Below are positions 23,189 to 25,174 of a stretch of 25,174 nucleotides of DNA, piece after piece. The notes beneath the pieces are model-generated. The model had not been told where the DNA came from. It worked only from the letters and a program-made list of their open reading frames with translations, and did not search any database. The DNA is taken from contig JAFQDR010000204.1 in NCBI GenBank assembly GCA_017415945.1, positions 1 to 25,174 on the forward strand, given 5' to 3'. This stretch comes from Oscillospiraceae bacterium (lineage in GTDB: Bacteria; Bacillota_A; Clostridia; Oscillospirales; Oscillospiraceae). The position numbers were made by a program, and so were the translations under genes. Positions within the stretch are counted from its first letter, which is position 1, and each line of letters opens with the position of its first letter.

Positions 23189-24052
23189 TCAGATGAAGAT
23201 ATTGATAACACCGATGATGAGGCCGATGAAGAAGCCCAGATTGACGATGGCGTTCAGCTCGGTTTTCATCACTGAGATGACCAGCTCCTCGAACATGGCA
23301 ATGTCCATGTCGTTGATCTTGTCCTCGATGATGCGGTCAATGTGCAGCATATTCAGCACGGGCTCCAAATAGGCATCCAGCAGACGATGGATCACAGACA
23401 CCACCAGCCCTTCCGCTGCGGCTGCGGTCATGCCTACATCTGCCAGGGTCTCCCCTGTGGGTGCGTTTTTCAGCTCATTGACCTTGGCGTCGACCACCTC
23501 GGCGATTTTGTCACGGCAATCCTCGCTATCCACATACTCGCCCACCTTGGCTTTGATGGTGGCGATGATGCTGCCTACGGGAAGCAGGGACAGCATGGGA
23601 TTGGCACGAACCACCTCCTGTGCTTTTGCTGCCACAATGCCGCCGATGTCCATGGATTTGATGCCCTCCCACACCTTGTCCGTCAGGAAATCCTCCAACT
23701 GCTCTGTGTGGAGTCCGTCCATGCCGAAGCGGCGGGCCAAGTCATCGGGGGAGCTGTTTCCGAACAGGCCGCTGCCCGACACCAGTGCGGTGCCTGCGGA
23801 GTCAATGGCGGCATCGGTGATGAGCCCTGCCATGTCCTCCTTGGTCAGCAGCACGTCGGATACCGCACGGGCGATGGCACGGGCCAGACGGGGCTTGTTC
23901 TTGGGGATGACACCGGGGGTGAAGGGCAGGGTCAGCCCGAAAAGCTTGACTTCTTTATAGGGGTGAAACAGCATTTTCACTGCAATGTAGTTGGTGCAGT
24001 AGCCGATGAAGGCCCCGATCAGGGGGCCCGCAATATAGTGCAGATATTCCAT
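23189..24052 (-). CDS. DUF445 family membrane protein
   Basis: The 287-residue product has the family's N-terminal membrane helix and signature (GAFIGYCTNYIAVKMLFHPY, then FTPGVIPKNK at about 44-53). A long helical middle region follows, and the C-terminal transmembrane helix is FFIGLIIGVINIFI. Bacillus relatives (YheB-like) are membrane proteins of unclear function. The ATG at 24052 with AGAGGA upstream is the start; the frame to 24292 would extend through the promoter. It is divergent from ispE. Confidence 0.9.
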   Translation of the reverse strand: MEYLHYIAGPLIGAFIGYCTNYIAVKMLFHPYKEVKLFGLTLPFTPGVIPKNKPRLARAIARAVSDVLLTKEDMAGLITDAAIDSAGTALVSGSGLFGNSSPDDLARRFGMDGLHTEQLEDFLTDKVWEGIKSMDIGGIVAAKAQEVVRANPMLSLLPVGSIIATIKAKVGEYVDSEDCRDKIAEVVDAKVNELKNAPTGETLADVGMTAAAAEGLVVSVIHRLLDAYLEPVLNMLHIDRIIEDKINDMDIAMFEELVISVMKTELNAIVNLGFFIGLIIGVINIFI

Positions 24053-24083
24053 AAAAATCCTCTTTTGCATATTATATGGGATT

Positions 24084-24111
24084 ATTATACCCCCACAGGG
24101 AGGAAAGTCAA
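24084..24111 (-). promoter_or_regulatory. DUF445 gene promoter
   Basis: On the minus strand, TTGACT (24106-24111) and a perfect TATAAT (24084-24089) have 16-base spacing, 31 bases before the ATG. Confidence 0.8.
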
Positions 24112-24167
24112 TTGTCGTCGCAAAAAGTTTACAGTCCCGTAAAAATGACAAATCTGATAAAAAGCAC

Positions 24168-24196
24168 TTTCCAAACCGTCGATTTGAGGATATACT
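24168..24196 (+). promoter_or_regulatory. Possible ispE promoter
   Basis: TTTCCA (24168-24173) and TATACT (24191-24196) have 17-base spacing. The -35 box is weak (4 of 6 positions) and the -10 good. It lies 37 bases before the gene. Confidence 0.5.
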
Positions 24197-24233
24197 AAGA
24201 GCAAAGAATGACGATGCAAGGAGCGTAGATGTG

Positions 24234-25109
24234 ATGTTGAGAGAAATCAAAGAAAACGCGTACGCAAAGCTGAATCTGTCCATTGATGTCATGGGAGTCC
24301 GAGAGGACGGCTACCACGAAATGTGCATGGTCATGCAGTCCGTGACCCTCCACGACGATGTGTTTATTACTCTGACCGATGACGGCAGCTTTTCCGCCGA
24401 GTCCAATCGCGGCTTCATTCCCAACGACAACCGCAATGTGGCGGTGAAGGCTGCACTGCGCTTTGCAAAGGAATACGATATGCAGGGGAAGGGCGTCCAT
24501 ATTAAGCTCCACAAGCGCAATCCCGTATGCGCGGGCTTGGGGGGCGGCTCCACCGATGCTGCCGCCGTGCTGCGCGGCATGAACAAAATGATGGGCAAGC
24601 CCTTTACCATGGAGCAGCTGGAGATCATGGCCCGTGATGTGGGCTCCGATGTGGCCTTCTGCGTTTCGGGGGGCACCCAGCTTGCCACCAACCGTGGGGA
24701 GGTCATGACGGAACTGCCCTATTTCGGGGATCATCCCGTGGTGATCTGCAAGCCCTATTTCTCCATTTCCACTCCCGAGCTGTTTAAGCAGATCGATAAG
24801 CGAAAGAACCGCTGTCGTCCCGACACCGATGGCATCATAAAGGCACTGCAGGACGGCAATCCCCAAGGGGTCATCTGCCGTATGTACAATGTGTTTGAGG
24901 ATGTGCTGGGGAAGCGCAGCAAGGGCATTATGGAAATCAAGCGGGCGCTGATGAACCACGGTGCTTTGGGGGCCTGCATGAGCGGCACAGGCAGCGCTGT
25001 ATACGGCATTTTCCCCGATGAAAAGACCGCCAAGGACTGCTATTATGCTCTGCGGAAGCGATACCCCGAGGTGTTCCTGTGCAGAACCTGCGGAAGACTG
25101 GAAGAATAA
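24234..25109 (+). CDS. ispE: 4-diphosphocytidyl-2-C-methyl-D-erythritol kinase
   Basis: This cytoplasmic GHMP kinase phosphorylates CDP-methylerythritol in the non-mevalonate isoprenoid pathway. The 291-residue product has the N-terminal AYAKLNL motif with catalytic K12, the ATP-binding PVCAGLGGGSTDAA (97-110), the GSDVAF motif with the catalytic Asp (D139), and the C-terminal MSGTGSAVYGIF glycine loop. The ATG at 24234 is preceded by a GTG at 24231, and either could be used, since AAGGAG lies 7-10 bases upstream. It is divergent from the DUF445 gene and followed by a terminator, so it is monocistronic here. Confidence 0.96.
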   Translation: MLREIKENAYAKLNLSIDVMGVREDGYHEMCMVMQSVTLHDDVFITLTDDGSFSAESNRGFIPNDNRNVAVKAALRFAKEYDMQGKGVHIKLHKRNPVCAGLGGGSTDAAAVLRGMNKMMGKPFTMEQLEIMARDVGSDVAFCVSGGTQLATNRGEVMTELPYFGDHPVVICKPYFSISTPELFKQIDKRKNRCRPDTDGIIKALQDGNPQGVICRMYNVFEDVLGKRSKGIMEIKRALMNHGALGACMSGTGSAVYGIFPDEKTAKDCYYALRKRYPEVFLCRTCGRLEE

Positions 25110-25111
25110 AA

Positions 25112-25153
25112 ACATTGCGTGCAGCGTTGTATTATGCTGCACGCTGTTTTGTT
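25112..25153 (+). terminator. Intrinsic terminator after ispE
   Basis: GCGTGCAGC (25117-25125) pairs with GCTGCACGC (25136-25144), extended by AACA/TGTT and followed by TTTTGTTT, just after the ispE stop. Confidence 0.88.
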
Positions 25154-25174
25154 TGGCTTGCATCAATCATTTCC

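Overview
The window looks like the chromosome of an anaerobic, fermentative Bacillota (Clostridia, probably an Oscillospiraceae/Ruminococcaceae-type gut bacterium). The signs are strong AGGAGG-type ribosome binding sites, frequent GTG/TTG starts, lipoprotein signal peptides of the Gram-positive kind, an oxygen-sensitive glycyl radical enzyme with its activase, the dGTPase-dnaG-rpoD order, and intergenic regions full of palindromic repeats. Genus assignment is inference; no rRNA gene or marker tree is available here.

Left part (1-10340): a nucleoside salvage and uptake region. Thymidine kinase (tdk) and uridine kinase (udk) lie on the minus strand. They are divergent from purine nucleoside phosphorylase (deoD), and the two promoters have almost abutting -35 boxes. 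A BMP/PnrA-type nucleoside-binding lipoprotein follows with its own promoter and terminator. Next come a YjjI-family glycyl radical enzyme and its YjjW activase (ATGA overlap), then a three-gene nucleoside ABC transporter (ATPase, permease, permease) ended by a clear terminator. The binding protein, transporter, phosphorylase and kinases form a plausible uptake-and-salvage set, and YjjI/YjjW sits inside it. E. coli yjjI-yjjW is likewise a neighbour of the deo operon, so the linkage may be functional.

Middle (10341-14742): two large palindromic, MITE-like repeats flank four plus-strand genes for envelope proteins of unknown role. These are a long protein with two DUF3298-like repeats, an orphan PstS-like lipoprotein, a small membrane protein and a small lipoprotein. 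An identical hairpin terminator occurs on both sides of the second element.

Right part (14743-25174): minus-strand housekeeping genes rpoD, dnaG and a dGTPase-like HD protein, then a YigZ/IMPACT protein and hflX. Next is an AT-richer DUF4268/nuclease-like gene bracketed by clusters of short palindromes and an 82-bp direct repeat. A NUDIX hydrolase and a DUF445 membrane protein (minus) are followed by ispE (plus).

The most distinctive non-coding signal is a dispersed family of about 14 short hairpins with variable stems and a constant CCCTACG(GGTGCGG) flank. A second family of larger palindromic elements is also present. No CRISPR, tRNA, rRNA, prophage or IS transposase gene was seen.
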